Shown here one piece after another: positions 48,462 to 57,765 of a DNA stretch of 64,000 nt. Each line of letters begins with the position of its first letter. The stretch's first letter is position 1. The stretch is taken from NCBI GenBank assembly GCA_002170395.1, contig NHEJ01000007.1, positions 279,441 through 343,440 of the forward strand, written 5' to 3'. This DNA is from Betaproteobacteria bacterium TMED82 (GTDB lineage: Bacteria > Pseudomonadota > Gammaproteobacteria > Burkholderiales > Burkholderiaceae_A). A model generated the notes under the pieces. That model made no database searches. It had not been told where the DNA came from and saw only the letters and a list, made by a program, of their open reading frames with translations. The translations under genes and the position numbers were made by a program.

Positions 48462-49484
48462 ATGGACAATAGATACAGAAAGCTACTTAAAACTTTAATC
48501 GAAAGATATATCGTTGAGGGTCATCCGGTCGGTTCTAGGTCATTAGCTAAGTTTAGTGATTTAGATATTTCCGCTGCTACCATAAGGAATGTGATGGCTG
48601 ATTTAGAAGAAATGGGATTAGTAGAAAGCCCTCACATCTCTGCTGGCCGAGTCCCGACGATAAAAGGTTTTCGCTTATTTGTTGATAGTCTACTCACACT
48701 CAGCGAGATAGAGAAGAAAGAAGCAGCTATCATTAGGGACACGTTCAGGGACGATGTTCCTGAGGAAGTCATGACCCATGCAGCTGATCTGCTTTCTAAG
48801 TTATCAAAATTTGCGGGTGTAGTAACCACGACTAGGAAATCACAGACTTTTAAGCATTTAGAGTTTGTTAAGCTTAATGAAAAAAGAATTTTGCTTATTT
48901 TAGTTACTCCTGAAGGAGAGGTGCTAAACAGAATCTTTACTATTGAAAGACGCTTTAGTGAGTCGCAGCTAGTTGAAGCGAGTAATTATCTCACTACAAG
49001 TTTCTCAGGTTTGTCTTTTTCCCAAGTTCGGGAAAGATTAAACTCCGAATTGAAGATACTGCAGAGAGACTTATCGATACTTATTATTAAAGCCATTGAG
49101 GAAGGCGGGGCAGTTTTGAGGGATGCCGAGGGCAAGGTTGTAATTTCTGGCCGAAATCAGCTTTTGGATGTGTCAGAGCTCTCGAAAAATTCTGCACGCT
49201 TGAAAAATGTCTATCATTTATTAGAGCAAAAAACTGGGATAGTTAAGCTTTTAGAATCTATTTCGAAGGCAAAGGGAGTTCGTATTTTCATTGGTGGAGA
49301 GTCAGCCTTGATGCCTGAATCTAGTTTATCCGTTGTTGCTTCATCTGTCGTTGTGGAAGGTTTTGTGGTTGGAACTCTAGGAGTTATTGGTCCCACAAGA
49401 ATGGCTTATGACAGAGTAGTACCAATAGTTGACATTACTGCTAAAGCGGTGTCGATGGCTTTATCTCAAGCTGATGCTATATGA
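48462..49484 (+). CDS. hrcA: Heat-inducible transcription repressor HrcA
   Basis: A 340-residue repressor that binds CIRCE operators and is kept active by GroEL. The winged-helix part has VGSRSLAKFSDLDISAATIRNVMADLE, followed by SPHISAGRVPT, and the effector domain ends with GVIGPTRMAYDRVV. It starts the hrcA-hemH-grpE-dnaK-dnaJ row. A good CIRCE element is found upstream of groES at 17881 but not upstream of hrcA itself or dnaK. Confidence 0.96.
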   Translation: MDNRYRKLLKTLIERYIVEGHPVGSRSLAKFSDLDISAATIRNVMADLEEMGLVESPHISAGRVPTIKGFRLFVDSLLTLSEIEKKEAAIIRDTFRDDVPEEVMTHAADLLSKLSKFAGVVTTTRKSQTFKHLEFVKLNEKRILLILVTPEGEVLNRIFTIERRFSESQLVEASNYLTTSFSGLSFSQVRERLNSELKILQRDLSILIIKAIEEGGAVLRDAEGKVVISGRNQLLDVSELSKNSARLKNVYHLLEQKTGIVKLLESISKAKGVRIFIGGESALMPESSLSVVASSVVVEGFVVGTLGVIGPTRMAYDRVVPIVDITAKAVSMALSQADAI

Positions 49485-49494
49485 GAGTAGTTGA

Positions 49495-50610
49495 GTGATT
49501 TCATTATCTTCAACCTCTTTGGTGCCTGAGCCTCCATATCAGCATGGAACTACCGAAAAAGTAGGAGTACTTCTCGTAAATCTTGGTACCCCAGAGGCTC
49601 CAACGTCCGCAGCCCTAAAAAAATATTTAAGAGAGTTTTTGTCTGACCCAAGAGTTGTAGAAATACCGAGATTGCTTTGGTGGCCTATTTTAAACCTCGT
49701 AATTTTGAATGTGCGACCAAAAAGATCAGCGGAAAAATATGCAAGTATTTGGACTAAAAATGGCTCGCCCTTAAAGGTAAATTCAGAGAATCAAAGGATT
49801 AAAGTCAGTGAAAGTCTTTCTGAAAATGGGCTTAATGTTGTTGTTTCGCTTGCAATGAGATACGGAGACCCATCGATAAAGGATCAAATATCGATGTTAA
49901 AAAAAGAAGGGGTGAGTAAATTGTTGATCCTCCCACTTTATCCTCAGTTCTCGGCGAGTACCACGGCTACTGTGTTCGACAAGGTTTTTGAGCAATTAAT
50001 TAAAATGAGAAACCCCCCTGCAATACGCTTAGTAAAGTCTTTTCATGACAGCAAGTTTTATATTTCCAGCGTAGCGGAAAGCATTCGTCGTTATTGGCAA
50101 CACAATAAAAAGTCAAATTTTCTTTTATTTAGTTTTCACGGTGTTCCTGTGAGGAGTTTAATGGAGGGTGATCCATATCACTGCCAATGCCAAAAGTCGG
50201 CAAGATTGATAGCTGAGGAATTGCAGTTGAATAATTCAAATTGGGCTATTTCATTTCAGTCTAGGTTTGGCGCTGCAGAGTGGCTGAAACCATATACTAC
50301 TGAGACAATCAAGATGCTGGCTGAAAAGGGTATTACTACTTTAGACATAGTTTGTCCGGGGTTTACCTCTGATTGTTTGGAAACATTGGAGGAAATTGCT
50401 ATGGAGGCAAAGGAAGATTTTATCAATGCTGGAGGTAAAAACTTTGGGTATATTCCATGTTTAAATGACGGAGATTTAGGTATACGAATGTTAAAAAATA
50501 TTATCGTCTCTGAACTTGGCGTGTGGGGAACTGAATCGTCAAATGTGGAACAAGAAGCTTGTGCGAAAAAACAAAGAGAGAGAGCTCTACAACTAGGGGC
50601 AAAAATTTAA
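49495..50610 (+). CDS. hemH: Ferrochelatase
   Basis: A 371-residue enzyme inserting iron into protoporphyrin IX. Conserved VGVLLVNLGTPEAP, FSFHGVPVRS with the active-site His, HCQCQKSARLIA and VCPGFTSDCLETLEEI are present. It starts at GTG 49495, just after hrcA. The placement between hrcA and grpE is typical of betaproteobacteria. Confidence 0.96.
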   Translation: MISLSSTSLVPEPPYQHGTTEKVGVLLVNLGTPEAPTSAALKKYLREFLSDPRVVEIPRLLWWPILNLVILNVRPKRSAEKYASIWTKNGSPLKVNSENQRIKVSESLSENGLNVVVSLAMRYGDPSIKDQISMLKKEGVSKLLILPLYPQFSASTTATVFDKVFEQLIKMRNPPAIRLVKSFHDSKFYISSVAESIRRYWQHNKKSNFLLFSFHGVPVRSLMEGDPYHCQCQKSARLIAEELQLNNSNWAISFQSRFGAAEWLKPYTTETIKMLAEKGITTLDIVCPGFTSDCLETLEEIAMEAKEDFINAGGKNFGYIPCLNDGDLGIRMLKNIIVSELGVWGTESSNVEQEACAKKQRERALQLGAKI

Positions 50611-50617
50611 AATCATG

Positions 50618-50646
50618 GTTGAAATTTCTAATTGTCCCCCAATCTA
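50618..50646 (+). promoter_or_regulatory. Candidate sigma32 promoter upstream of grpE
   Basis: GTTGAAA (50618-50624), 12 bases, then CCCCAATCTA (50637-50646), close to the sigma32 consensus. The predicted start of transcription would lie within a few bases of the grpE ATG at 50655, giving a nearly leaderless message. Confidence 0.55.
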
Positions 50647-50654
50647 TTAGTGGT

Positions 50655-51293
50655 ATGAGTAAGGAAAAGAAGGATCCCTACAAGGAAGTTACCGAAAGTT
50701 TAGACTCAGTTGATGGTAAATCGATAGGAAATACCGTCGATACAGCTGAGTTTGGTATAAAGTCGGATACTTGTTTTGACGGGGAAGACGATGGTTTAAA
50801 AGATCTTATTGACGACGAGACATCTGATGGGGACGGCTGTTCTTTTGAAGATGCACTTGAAACTCTTTCTCTTGAAAAAGAGAAAAGTCTTAGGCTGCAA
50901 GCAGATTTGGAAAATTTGAGGAAGCGCCTACAAATAGAGGTCTCCAATGCTAGTAAGTATGCAATTGAAAGCTTTGCCGAGAGTCTGCTACCAGTGGCCG
51001 ATAGTTTGGAAGCCGCCTTGTCTTTAAATGATCAATCCATCGAGGACTTTAAGTCAGGCGTAGAGCTTACGTTAAAACAGTTAAATCAAGCTTTTTCAAG
51101 AGGAAAATTGGAAAAAATTTCTCCTGGTGTCGGAGAAAAGTTTGACCCTAATCATCATCAAGCTGTTTCGACGCAGCCAAGTGGTGATTTGGAACATCCC
51201 GTTATGTCTGGGGGGATTGTCAGGGTACTTCAAACGGGTTATTCAATATCTGGAAGAATAATTCGCCCTGCATTGGTTATAGTTGCTGACTAA
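50655..51293 (+). CDS. grpE: Nucleotide exchange factor GrpE
   Basis: A 212-residue DnaK cofactor. The first 70 residues are acidic and probably disordered. The dimerisation coiled coil follows (ALETLSLEKEKSLRLQADLENL), then the beta domain with GEKFDPNHHQAV and VLQTGYSISGRIIRPALV. ATG 50655 is chosen because the upstream part of the frame lies inside hemH; it lacks a clear ribosome-binding site. It drives ADP release from DnaK encoded next. Confidence 0.94.
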   Translation: MSKEKKDPYKEVTESLDSVDGKSIGNTVDTAEFGIKSDTCFDGEDDGLKDLIDDETSDGDGCSFEDALETLSLEKEKSLRLQADLENLRKRLQIEVSNASKYAIESFAESLLPVADSLEAALSLNDQSIEDFKSGVELTLKQLNQAFSRGKLEKISPGVGEKFDPNHHQAVSTQPSGDLEHPVMSGGIVRVLQTGYSISGRIIRPALVIVAD

Positions 51294-51295
51294 AA

Positions 51296-51324
51296 CTTGA
51301 ATTTTAAAAATGATACCCAACTTA
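51296..51324 (+). promoter_or_regulatory. Candidate sigma32 promoter upstream of dnaK
   Basis: CTTGAAT (51296-51302), 12 bases, then ACCCAACTTA (51315-51324). It is weaker than the groES promoter but has the same layout as the grpE candidate. It overlaps the first arm of the inverted repeat at 51315-51351. Confidence 0.45.
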
Positions 51325-51351
51325 AATATCCGAAGAGGATGTTTATTGGGT
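51315..51351 (+). promoter_or_regulatory. Long inverted repeat before dnaK
   Basis: ACCCAA, CT bulge, TAAATATCC, loop GAAGA, then GGATGTTTA and TTGGGT. This gives 15 base pairs including one G-T pair. No T-run follows, so it is not an intrinsic terminator. It is not a CIRCE element. The ribosome-binding site AAAGGGGA and the dnaK ATG lie just after it. It may be an mRNA structure in the 5' leader or a DNA operator at the promoter. Confidence 0.6.
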
Positions 51352-51371
51352 GACAAAAGGGGATTTAAAAA

Positions 51372-53312
51372 ATGGGAAAAGTGATTGGTATAGATCTTGG
51401 AACTACTAACAGCTGTGTTTCTGTGTTAGAGGGCAACCAAGCTAAAGTGATTGAAAACAGCGAAGGTACTAGAACTACTCCATCGATAATTGGATATATG
51501 GAGGATGGAGAGATTTTAGTTGGAGCACCCGCAAAAAGGCAGGCTGTTACTAACCCAAAAAGTACCTTATATGCAGTAAAGAGGCTTATCGGCAGGAGGT
51601 TTGAGGATTCTGAAGTTCAAAAAGATATTGATATGATGCCCTTTTCAATCGTTAAAGCTGAAAATGGTGATGCTTGGTTAAGCGTAAGAGATGAAAAATT
51701 AGCCCCTCCTCAAGTTTCGGCGGAAGTTTTAAGGAAGATGAAAAAGACCGCGGAGGATTACCTTGGTCAAGACGTTAGCGAGGCCGTAATTACTGTTCCA
51801 GCATATTTTAATGATGCTCAAAGACAAGCTACGAAAGATGCTGGAAAAATCGCAGGTTTGGATGTTAAGCGAATAATAAATGAACCGACGGCGGCAGCAC
51901 TAGCTTTTGGATTAGATAAATCTGACAAGAAGGATAGAAAAATTGCAGTGTATGATCTTGGGGGAGGTACTTTTGATATATCAATAATTGAAATTGCCGA
52001 TGTTGATGGAGAAAAGCAATTTGAAGTCTTATCAACTAATGGCGATACTTTCCTTGGGGGAGAGGACTTCGATCAAAGAATAATCGACCATATTATAGAC
52101 GAATTTAGCAAGCAGAACGGTGTGGATCTCTCCAAGGACCCTATTGCTTTGCAGAGAATAAAGGCGGCCGCGGAGAGAGCCAAGATAGAGTTATCTTCTA
52201 GCCAGCAATCAGAAATGAATGAGCCTTATATTGCTATGGCCAATGGAGCGCCGGTTCATCTTGCTTCGAAATTGACGAGAGCAAAACTTGAATCTTTGGT
52301 AGGTGATTTGATATCTAGAAGTATTGATCCCTGTGAGGTTGCATTACGCGATGCTAATTTAGGTACCTCTGACATCGATGATGTGATACTTGTTGGCGGT
52401 ATGACAAGAATGCCTAAGGTCCAAGAAGCAGTAAAAGAGTTTTTTGGAAAGGAACCAAGGAGAGATGTAAATCCCGACGAGGCGGTATCTTCTGGCGCTG
52501 CTATACAAGGAGCTGTTTTATCGGGAGATAGGTCGGATGTTTTACTTCTTGACGTTACGCCGCTCTCATTGGGGATAGAAACGCTAGGGGGTGTAATGAC
52601 GAAGATGATACAGAAAAATACAACCGTTCCTACAAAGTATTCCCAAGTATTTTCAACAGCCGAAGACAATCAGCCTGCCGTCACTGTAAAAGTGTTCCAA
52701 GGGGAAAGAGACATAGCTAATTCAAACAAGCTTCTTGGTGAATTTAATCTCGAGGGAATTCCTGCTGCTGTAAGGGGAACTCCTCAAATTGAAGTGACCT
52801 TTGATATAGATGCGAACGGTATATTACATGTGTCTGCGAAAGACAAGGCCACTGGAAAAGAAAACAAGGTTACAATAAAGGCCAACTCCGGTCTCTCAGA
52901 GAATGAAATCCAAAAAATGGTTGCTGATGCAGAAGCTAATGCCGAAGAGGATAAAGCGAGAGTTGAGTTAGTCTCTGCGATTAATGCAGGAGAGGCTATG
53001 GCCCATTCCGTCAAGAAGACTTTGGAAGAGCATGGTGATAAGTTGGAGAGTTCTGAAAAAGAAAAAATTGAAATTGCAATTAACGAGCTTCAGAGTGCTA
53101 TAAAATCTGAAGACAAAAATAATATTGATAAAAGAACTGAGGAACTTACTCAGGCCTCTCAAAAGTTAAGTGAAATGGCTTTTTCAAGTGGGGCAAACCA
53201 AAATGTGCAACCGCAGAATGAAACTAGCGAGGGGACAAATAACGAAGCTTCTGAGAAGGAGAAGGAAGATAATGTAGTTGATGCTGAATTTAAAGAAGTA
53301 AAAAAAGATTAG
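51372..53312 (+). CDS. dnaK: Chaperone DnaK (Hsp70)
   Basis: A 646-residue Hsp70. The ATPase domain has [47 protein letters not shown] and [10 protein letters not shown]. The substrate domain begins with [14 protein letters not shown], and the C-terminus is acidic and ends [10 protein letters not shown], a typical EEVD-like tail. A strong ribosome-binding site precedes the ATG. It works with DnaJ and GrpE encoded beside it. Confidence 0.98.
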   Translation: MGKVIGIDLGTTNSCVSVLEGNQAKVIENSEGTRTTPSIIGYMEDGEILVGAPAKRQAVTNPKSTLYAVKRLIGRRFEDSEVQKDIDMMPFSIVKAENGDAWLSVRDEKLAPPQVSAEVLRKMKKTAEDYLGQDVSEAVITVPAYFNDAQRQATKDAGKIAGLDVKRIINEPTAAALAFGLDKSDKKDRKIAVYDLGGGTFDISIIEIADVDGEKQFEVLSTNGDTFLGGEDFDQRIIDHIIDEFSKQNGVDLSKDPIALQRIKAAAERAKIELSSSQQSEMNEPYIAMANGAPVHLASKLTRAKLESLVGDLISRSIDPCEVALRDANLGTSDIDDVILVGGMTRMPKVQEAVKEFFGKEPRRDVNPDEAVSSGAAIQGAVLSGDRSDVLLLDVTPLSLGIETLGGVMTKMIQKNTTVPTKYSQVFSTAEDNQPAVTVKVFQGERDIANSNKLLGEFNLEGIPAAVRGTPQIEVTFDIDANGILHVSAKDKATGKENKVTIKANSGLSENEIQKMVADAEANAEEDKARVELVSAINAGEAMAHSVKKTLEEHGDKLESSEKEKIEIAINELQSAIKSEDKNNIDKRTEELTQASQKLSEMAFSSGANQNVQPQNETSEGTNNEASEKEKEDNVVDAEFKEVKKD

Positions 53313-53333
53313 TGAGCATCGTGAGTTTATAAG

Positions 53334-54464
53334 ATGGCCGAGAAAGATTATTATGACGTATTAGGTGTAAGTAGGGGTTCATCAGGAGATGATATCAGAA
53401 AGGCATACAGAAAGATGGCCATGAAATATCACCCTGATCGTAACCCGGACAGTAAAGAAGCCGAGTCAAAGTTCAAGGAATGTAAAGAAGCTTATGAAAT
53501 TTTATCTGATCCACAAAAAAAAGAAGCTTATGACAGGTTTGGCCATGCTGGAGTAAACCGAGGTCCGGCTGGAGGGGCTAACCAGGGTGATTTTTCTGGA
53601 TTTGCCGACGCTTTTGGGGATATATTTGGTGACATTTTTGGTGGTGGTGGTAGGCAAAGTAGTAATAGGAAAGGAGGAGCTTTCAGGGGATCGGATTTAA
53701 AATATTCCATGGAGATCACCTTAGAACAAGCAGCTTCTGGTTTGACCACTGAAATAAAAGTACCTAACTGGAATAGTTGTGTAAAATGCGGGGGATCTGG
53801 CTGTAAACCCGGTAGCAAGCCTGAGGTTTGCAAAGCTTGTGGAGGTCAAGGGCAACTTAGAATGCAACAGGGATTCTTTTCCATTCAGCAAACATGCCCT
53901 TCATGTAGAGGTGCTGGAAAAACTATCACTACGCCATGCGGAGAATGCAGTGGAGCGGGGAAAGTAAAACAAAACAAAACTTTGGAGGTTAGTATTCCTG
54001 CTGGAATAGACAGCGGTATGCGTATTAGATCTGCCGGAAATGGAGAGCCTGGACACAATGGGGGTTCAAATGGAGATCTTTATGTGGAGATTGGTGTTAG
54101 GAAACATCATGTTTTTGAAAGGGAAGAGGATAATTTGCATTGTGAAGCTCCAGTAAGCTTTAGTAAATCAGCTTTGGGCGGATTAGTAGATGTCCCAACT
54201 CTGAACGGTAAAGCAAGCTTTGACATACCTGAGGGTACCCAGTCAGGAAAAACATTCAGACTTCGCGGAAAAGGAGTGCCGAATGTTAGGTCTGGAGTTT
54301 ACGGAGATCTCTATTGTCACGTGGTAATAGAAACTCCTGTAAAACTATCCGATTATCAAAAAAAATTACTTCAAGAATTTGATGAATCAATAGAAAAGAA
54401 CAGGGATAAGCATAATCCGCACAGTAAATCTTGGATGGATAAAGTAAGGGAATTTTTTAATTAG
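53334..54464 (+). CDS. dnaJ: Chaperone DnaJ (Hsp40)
   Basis: A 376-residue type I J-protein. The J domain has the HPD motif in [12 protein letters not shown], followed by a G/F-rich region, four zinc-finger repeats ([33 protein letters not shown]) and the C-terminal substrate domains. It stimulates DnaK ATPase. Starts 21 bases after dnaK. Its last 8 bases overlap the convergent nth gene. Confidence 0.98.
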   Translation: MAEKDYYDVLGVSRGSSGDDIRKAYRKMAMKYHPDRNPDSKEAESKFKECKEAYEILSDPQKKEAYDRFGHAGVNRGPAGGANQGDFSGFADAFGDIFGDIFGGGGRQSSNRKGGAFRGSDLKYSMEITLEQAASGLTTEIKVPNWNSCVKCGGSGCKPGSKPEVCKACGGQGQLRMQQGFFSIQQTCPSCRGAGKTITTPCGECSGAGKVKQNKTLEVSIPAGIDSGMRIRSAGNGEPGHNGGSNGDLYVEIGVRKHHVFEREEDNLHCEAPVSFSKSALGGLVDVPTLNGKASFDIPEGTQSGKTFRLRGKGVPNVRSGVYGDLYCHVVIETPVKLSDYQKKLLQEFDESIEKNRDKHNPHSKSWMDKVREFFN

Positions 54465-55107
54465 CATTTTTACTATTCACGGTTTTATCTTTGAATTCAC
54501 ATAAATGCTCTAGTGGACATATTTCGCAAAGAGGTTTTCTGGCCTTGCAAATATACCGGCCATGTAATATTAACCAATGGTGAGCGTTTTGCTTATATTG
54601 TTTTGAGACTAACTTATTTAATTTTCTTTCAACGATTCCAACATTATCTCCGACCGCTATTCTCGTTCTATTTGAAACTCTAAAAACGTGAGTATCTACG
54701 GCTATGGTATCCCACCTAAAATAAGTATTCAAAATTACATTTGCAGTTTTTCTCCCAACGCCCGGTAATTTTTCTAGTAGTTCTCTGCTCTCTGGCACTT
54801 CGCCACCATGATTATCTTTTAATAGGTTACAAGTTTTTATGATATTACTTGCCTTAGTTTTAAAGAGTCCGATACTTTTAATTATTTTTACTAACTTCGA
54901 TTCCCCTAGTTTTAGAAAATCATCTGCTGTTTTACATTTTTTAAATAATATTTTTGTAACTTTATTAACTGAAACGTCTGTAGCTTGTGCCGATAAAATT
55001 ACAGCTATTAAGAGTTCAAAAACTGTATCGTAAATTAGTTCAGTTTTTGGTTGAGGCTGTTGATTTTTGAAAATCTCAAAAATGTTATCGCGTTTAACCT
55101 TGTTCAC
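54457..55107 (-). CDS. nth: Endonuclease III
   Basis: A 216-residue base-excision-repair glycosylase/AP lyase for oxidised pyrimidines. The helix-hairpin-helix [16 protein letters not shown] has the catalytic Lys, [11 protein letters not shown] the catalytic Asp, and the C-terminal [4Fe-4S] loop is C-x6-C-x2-C-x5-C ([17 protein letters not shown]). It starts one base after the rnfB stop, a linkage also found in the E. coli rsx-nth operon. Confidence 0.96.
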   Translation of the reverse strand: MNKVKRDNIFEIFKNQQPQPKTELIYDTVFELLIAVILSAQATDVSVNKVTKILFKKCKTADDFLKLGESKLVKIIKSIGLFKTKASNIIKTCNLLKDNHGGEVPESRELLEKLPGVGRKTANVILNTYFRWDTIAVDTHVFRVSNRTRIAVGDNVGIVERKLNKLVSKQYKQNAHHWLILHGRYICKARKPLCEICPLEHLCEFKDKTVNSKNAN

Positions 55108-55108
55108 A

Positions 55109-55675
55109 TTATTTAAATTTAGAGAGGTCTTTTTTCAATGAATCCACAATTGAATTTCTAAAATCTGAGGAGTTGTTTTTTTTAAATAACCTAGACTTTT
55201 TTACTGCAAACTTTTGTTTACTTTTTTCCTTTTTCTGTTCGTCCCATGATAGATCTCTGGGTCTTTCTACAATTACAATGCAGTCCACGGGACAAACATT
55301 TAAGCAAAGGTTACAACCAGAACACTCGTCTCGTATGATTGAGTGCATAAACTTCCTAGCGCCAGCAATTGCATCTATCGGGCAAGCGGGGAGGCACAAA
55401 CCGCAACCAATACAAATTGATTCTTTTATAGACACTAACTTTGGTGGCTCTGGACGACCACATTGCAAATCGATCTCTTTTACAGACTTACCGGTGATTC
55501 TTGATAACTTAATGACTACGTTTTTTCCTCCAGGTGGACATCTATTGATATCCGCCTTACCCATAGAAATAGCGTTAGCGTATGGTCTGCAAGATTCAAA
55601 GCCACACTTTTGGCAATGTGTTTGAGGTAAAACATCATTAATTTTCTCTTTTAAACTCTTCGAGGAATAATCCAT
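55109..55675 (-). CDS. rnfB: Stand-alone RnfB-like ferredoxin
   Basis: A 188-residue Fe-S protein. The N-terminal four-cysteine motif THCQKCGFESC with RCPPGG is the RnfB Fe-S domain, followed by two ferredoxin motifs CIGCGLCLPACP and CSGCNLCLNVCP. The usual N-terminal membrane helix is missing, and no other rnf gene is in the window. The last 40 residues are lysine-rich. Lone RnfB genes next to nth are common in betaproteobacteria. Its partner may be the reductase encoded 6 bases upstream, but this is inference. Confidence 0.88.
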   Translation of the reverse strand: MDYSSKSLKEKINDVLPQTHCQKCGFESCRPYANAISMGKADINRCPPGGKNVVIKLSRITGKSVKEIDLQCGRPEPPKLVSIKESICIGCGLCLPACPIDAIAGARKFMHSIIRDECSGCNLCLNVCPVDCIVIVERPRDLSWDEQKKEKSKQKFAVKKSRLFKKNNSSDFRNSIVDSLKKDLSKFK

Positions 55676-55681
55676 ATCAAA

Positions 55682-56491
55682 TTACCAAAAGCTCTCTACT
55701 GCTATCTGTCCAGGTTTATCTTTTCTACTAATGGCAAATCCTTTTAATTGAAGATATTTTCTGGTTTCTTTGACCATGTTTGGGTTACCACACAACATAA
55801 TCTTAGATTTCTCTATGGATAAATCGAGTTTTAGATTCTCTTTTATCCACGAAGATTCTAATATATCAATAAAATGAGAGCGAGTTAAATCAAATGTGGT
55901 GGTCTTTCCGGCTAAAATCCCCTCTGTCGACTCAGAGCATCTCGTTGTAAAGGGAACATAATTAAAATTAGAGACATAATTTTTTAATGATGGGTCTCTG
56001 AAGATTGAAAAGATTTTCTCAGTATAAATAATTTGTGAGTTATCCCTAACACTATGTAATAAATTCACACTTTGAAAGTTATGCCAGACTTTTTTTTCAG
56101 AAATTATGGATAAAAACGGAGCTATCCCGGTACCCGTCGCTAGCAACCACAAATCTCCTTGAAGTAAGAATCTATCTAGTGTAAAAAAACCATAGCTACG
56201 TTCATCTAAATGAACTCCATTACCACTTGCTGTTAATTTAAGAAGTTCGCTAAAGGCTCCGCCATCTTCTAATATGATTAAGAATTCCAAGAAATTGTCT
56301 TGTGGATTATTGGCAATCGATTGTGCTCGCCAAGTTAGAAGATCTGTCTTCTGGTGATCAACGTTTAAACCCAACCTTGCGAATTGTCCTGGGCAGAAGA
56401 TAAATTCCCTAGGTTTTAAAACCTTTAGACAAATTATATTTGGTGCAACATTAAATTTGTTTAAAACTGTAGCAAGGTGGATGTTTGTCAT
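55682..56491 (-). CDS. Ferredoxin-NADP+ reductase, divergent paralogue
   Basis: A 269-residue FAD/NADP protein of the FNR family. The FAD motif is WRAQSIANN (RAxS with Gln in place of the usual Tyr), NADP binding is seen in LATGTGIAPFLSII and LCGNPNMVKETRKY. It differs strongly from the reductase at 35489. It lies between fdxA and rnfB on the same strand, so it probably reduces one or both. The start is 39 bases after fdxA. Confidence 0.85.
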   Translation of the reverse strand: MTNIHLATVLNKFNVAPNIICLKVLKPREFIFCPGQFARLGLNVDHQKTDLLTWRAQSIANNPQDNFLEFLIILEDGGAFSELLKLTASGNGVHLDERSYGFFTLDRFLLQGDLWLLATGTGIAPFLSIISEKKVWHNFQSVNLLHSVRDNSQIIYTEKIFSIFRDPSLKNYVSNFNYVPFTTRCSESTEGILAGKTTTFDLTRSHFIDILESSWIKENLKLDLSIEKSKIMLCGNPNMVKETRKYLQLKGFAISRKDKPGQIAVESFW

Positions 56492-56530
56492 TTATACTCT
56501 TGCTGCGTCAATTTTAAAATTAAGAGAACT

Positions 56531-56854
56531 CTATTTTTCTATTAAGTGTTTTTTTTCTTTTACATCTTTCCAATTATCTGCATCAGAACAAGCTTCTTCC
56601 AGCCTAGTTATGCTCGGCCAATCTTTCGCGAGCTCTGCATTCAATTCAATAAAGTCCTGTTGGTTATCAGGAACATCCTCTTCCGCATATATTGCGTCTA
56701 CAGGGCACTCAGGAATACAAACCGCGCAATCAATACATTCGTCAGGATCGATGACTAAAAAATTAGGGCCCTTTCGAAAGCAATCAACGGGGCAAACATC
56801 AACGCAGTCAGTGTATTTACATTTAATGCAACTCTCAGTTACGACATGTGTCAT
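56531..56854 (-). CDS. fdxA: Seven-iron ferredoxin FdxA
   Basis: A 107-residue ferredoxin of typical FdxA length. It begins [26 protein letters not shown], giving the [3Fe-4S]/[4Fe-4S] pattern, and has a second motif [16 protein letters not shown]. The frame is open far upstream, but those residues run over the rpsF gene and are not conserved, so I use ATG 56854. It is first in a four-gene minus-strand row fdxA, reductase, rnfB, nth. Confidence 0.94.
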   Translation of the reverse strand: MTHVVTESCIKCKYTDCVDVCPVDCFRKGPNFLVIDPDECIDCAVCIPECPVDAIYAEEDVPDNQQDFIELNAELAKDWPSITRLEEACSDADNWKDVKEKKHLIEK

Positions 56855-57003
56855 CAGTTCAATCTCAAAATCAATAGTTAATAAAGAGCAATGGTTTTGG
56901 CTTTCTAATCGTTTTGAGCAAAATTTGAGAAGAATGCTAAATTGTACTCTATCTTTTAAATGTTGTTTTAACTTTTCTATTTTGATATCATACAGGATTT
57001 CCT

Positions 57004-57039
57004 GTAACAGCTTCTGAGCTGTTACTATAACCGTAGGAG
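57004..57039 (+). promoter_or_regulatory. rpsF leader hairpin, possible S6:S18 autoregulatory element
   Basis: GTAACAGC, loop TTCTGA, GCTGTTAC is a perfect 8 bp hairpin that ends 9 bases before the AGGAG ribosome-binding site of rpsF. A CCG at 57031-57033 and the GGA within AGGAG recall the CCG/GGA features of the known S6:S18-binding leader. A smaller palindrome ACAGGA-TT-TCCTGT sits just upstream at 56992-57005. The resemblance to the known leader is partial. Confidence 0.45.
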
Positions 57040-57045
57040 AATTAC

Positions 57046-57441
57046 GTGAATTCTGAAATAGAAAGTCTGTCTCAAGATAAAACTTTGAGACATTATGAGC
57101 TAGTTTTAATGGTTCACCCTGACCAAAGCGAGCAGGTGCCTGGTATGATTGATAGGTGTAAAACTTTTGTTTTAAACAGAAAAGGGCTAGTTCATAGAGT
57201 TGAGGATTGGGGAAGGAGGCAGTTAGCCTTTCCAATTCTGAAGATATCAAAGGCTCATTATTTGCTATTTAACATTGAGTGTGACAGCAAAGATCTTGAT
57301 GAATTAGACCATTCTTTCAAATTTAATGATGCCATCATTAGGCATCTGTGTTTGAAAGTAACGGGGGTTCCGACTGGGAGTTCTCCAATGATGAAAATTG
57401 TACAAAAAGAGGAATCAAAAAAATCTGAGGTTGATGCTTAA
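57046..57441 (+). CDS. rpsF: 30S ribosomal protein S6
   Basis: A 131-residue S6. The core [21 protein letters not shown] and the [18 protein letters not shown] segment are conserved. The GTG at 57046 has AGGAG six bases upstream and gives 14 extra residues compared with most S6 proteins, which begin near MRHYE; a TTG at 57085 would give the usual length but has no ribosome-binding site. S6 binds S18 in the 30S platform. First gene of rpsF-rpsR-rplI-dnaB. Confidence 0.96.
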   Translation: MNSEIESLSQDKTLRHYELVLMVHPDQSEQVPGMIDRCKTFVLNRKGLVHRVEDWGRRQLAFPILKISKAHYLLFNIECDSKDLDELDHSFKFNDAIIRHLCLKVTGVPTGSSPMMKIVQKEESKKSEVDA

Positions 57442-57473
57442 TCAGCTTTAAATTTAACTCGGGAGGTTGTGGG

Positions 57474-57749
57474 ATGTTTAGGTCAGGTCAAAAGAACTTT
57501 GATAGAAGAAAGAGAAAGAATAACCAGACTGCTTTATTTAAGCGGAAAAGAGTTTGCAGGTTTTCCGGTAAAAACCCAGAAGTAGTGGACTATAAAAATG
57601 TGGAGTTGTTGAAAGATTTTGTTTCCGAGACTGGAAAAATTATTCCAGCGAGAATAACTGGAACCAGCGCCAAGTACCAGAGGCAGCTTACACTAGCAAT
57701 AAAAAGGGCGAGATATTTAGGCTTGTTGTCCTTTACTGACAACCACTAA
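57474..57749 (+). CDS. rpsR: 30S ribosomal protein S18
   Basis: A 91-residue S18 with the conserved core [23 protein letters not shown] and [24 protein letters not shown]. The ATG is preceded by a GGGAGGTTG ribosome-binding site. Only 32 bases separate it from rpsF, so the priB gene usually found here in beta- and gammaproteobacteria is missing. Confidence 0.97.
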   Translation: MFRSGQKNFDRRKRKNNQTALFKRKRVCRFSGKNPEVVDYKNVELLKDFVSETGKIIPARITGTSAKYQRQLTLAIKRARYLGLLSFTDNH

Positions 57750-57765
57750 ATTAAATGGAGTAAAA

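Noticed and set aside
52256-52669. Minus-strand 137-residue frame opposite dnaK
   Set aside because: Antisense to conserved dnaK; Ser/Thr-rich product typical of shadow frames.
56457-57017. Plus-strand 186-residue frame opposite fdxA and the reductase
   Set aside because: Covers the antisense of two clear Fe-S/flavin genes and has no recognisable domain.
56855-57250. N-terminal extension of fdxA by 132 residues
   Set aside because: The extension overlaps rpsF and its leader in antisense and is not part of known FdxA proteins, which begin at the Met chosen here.
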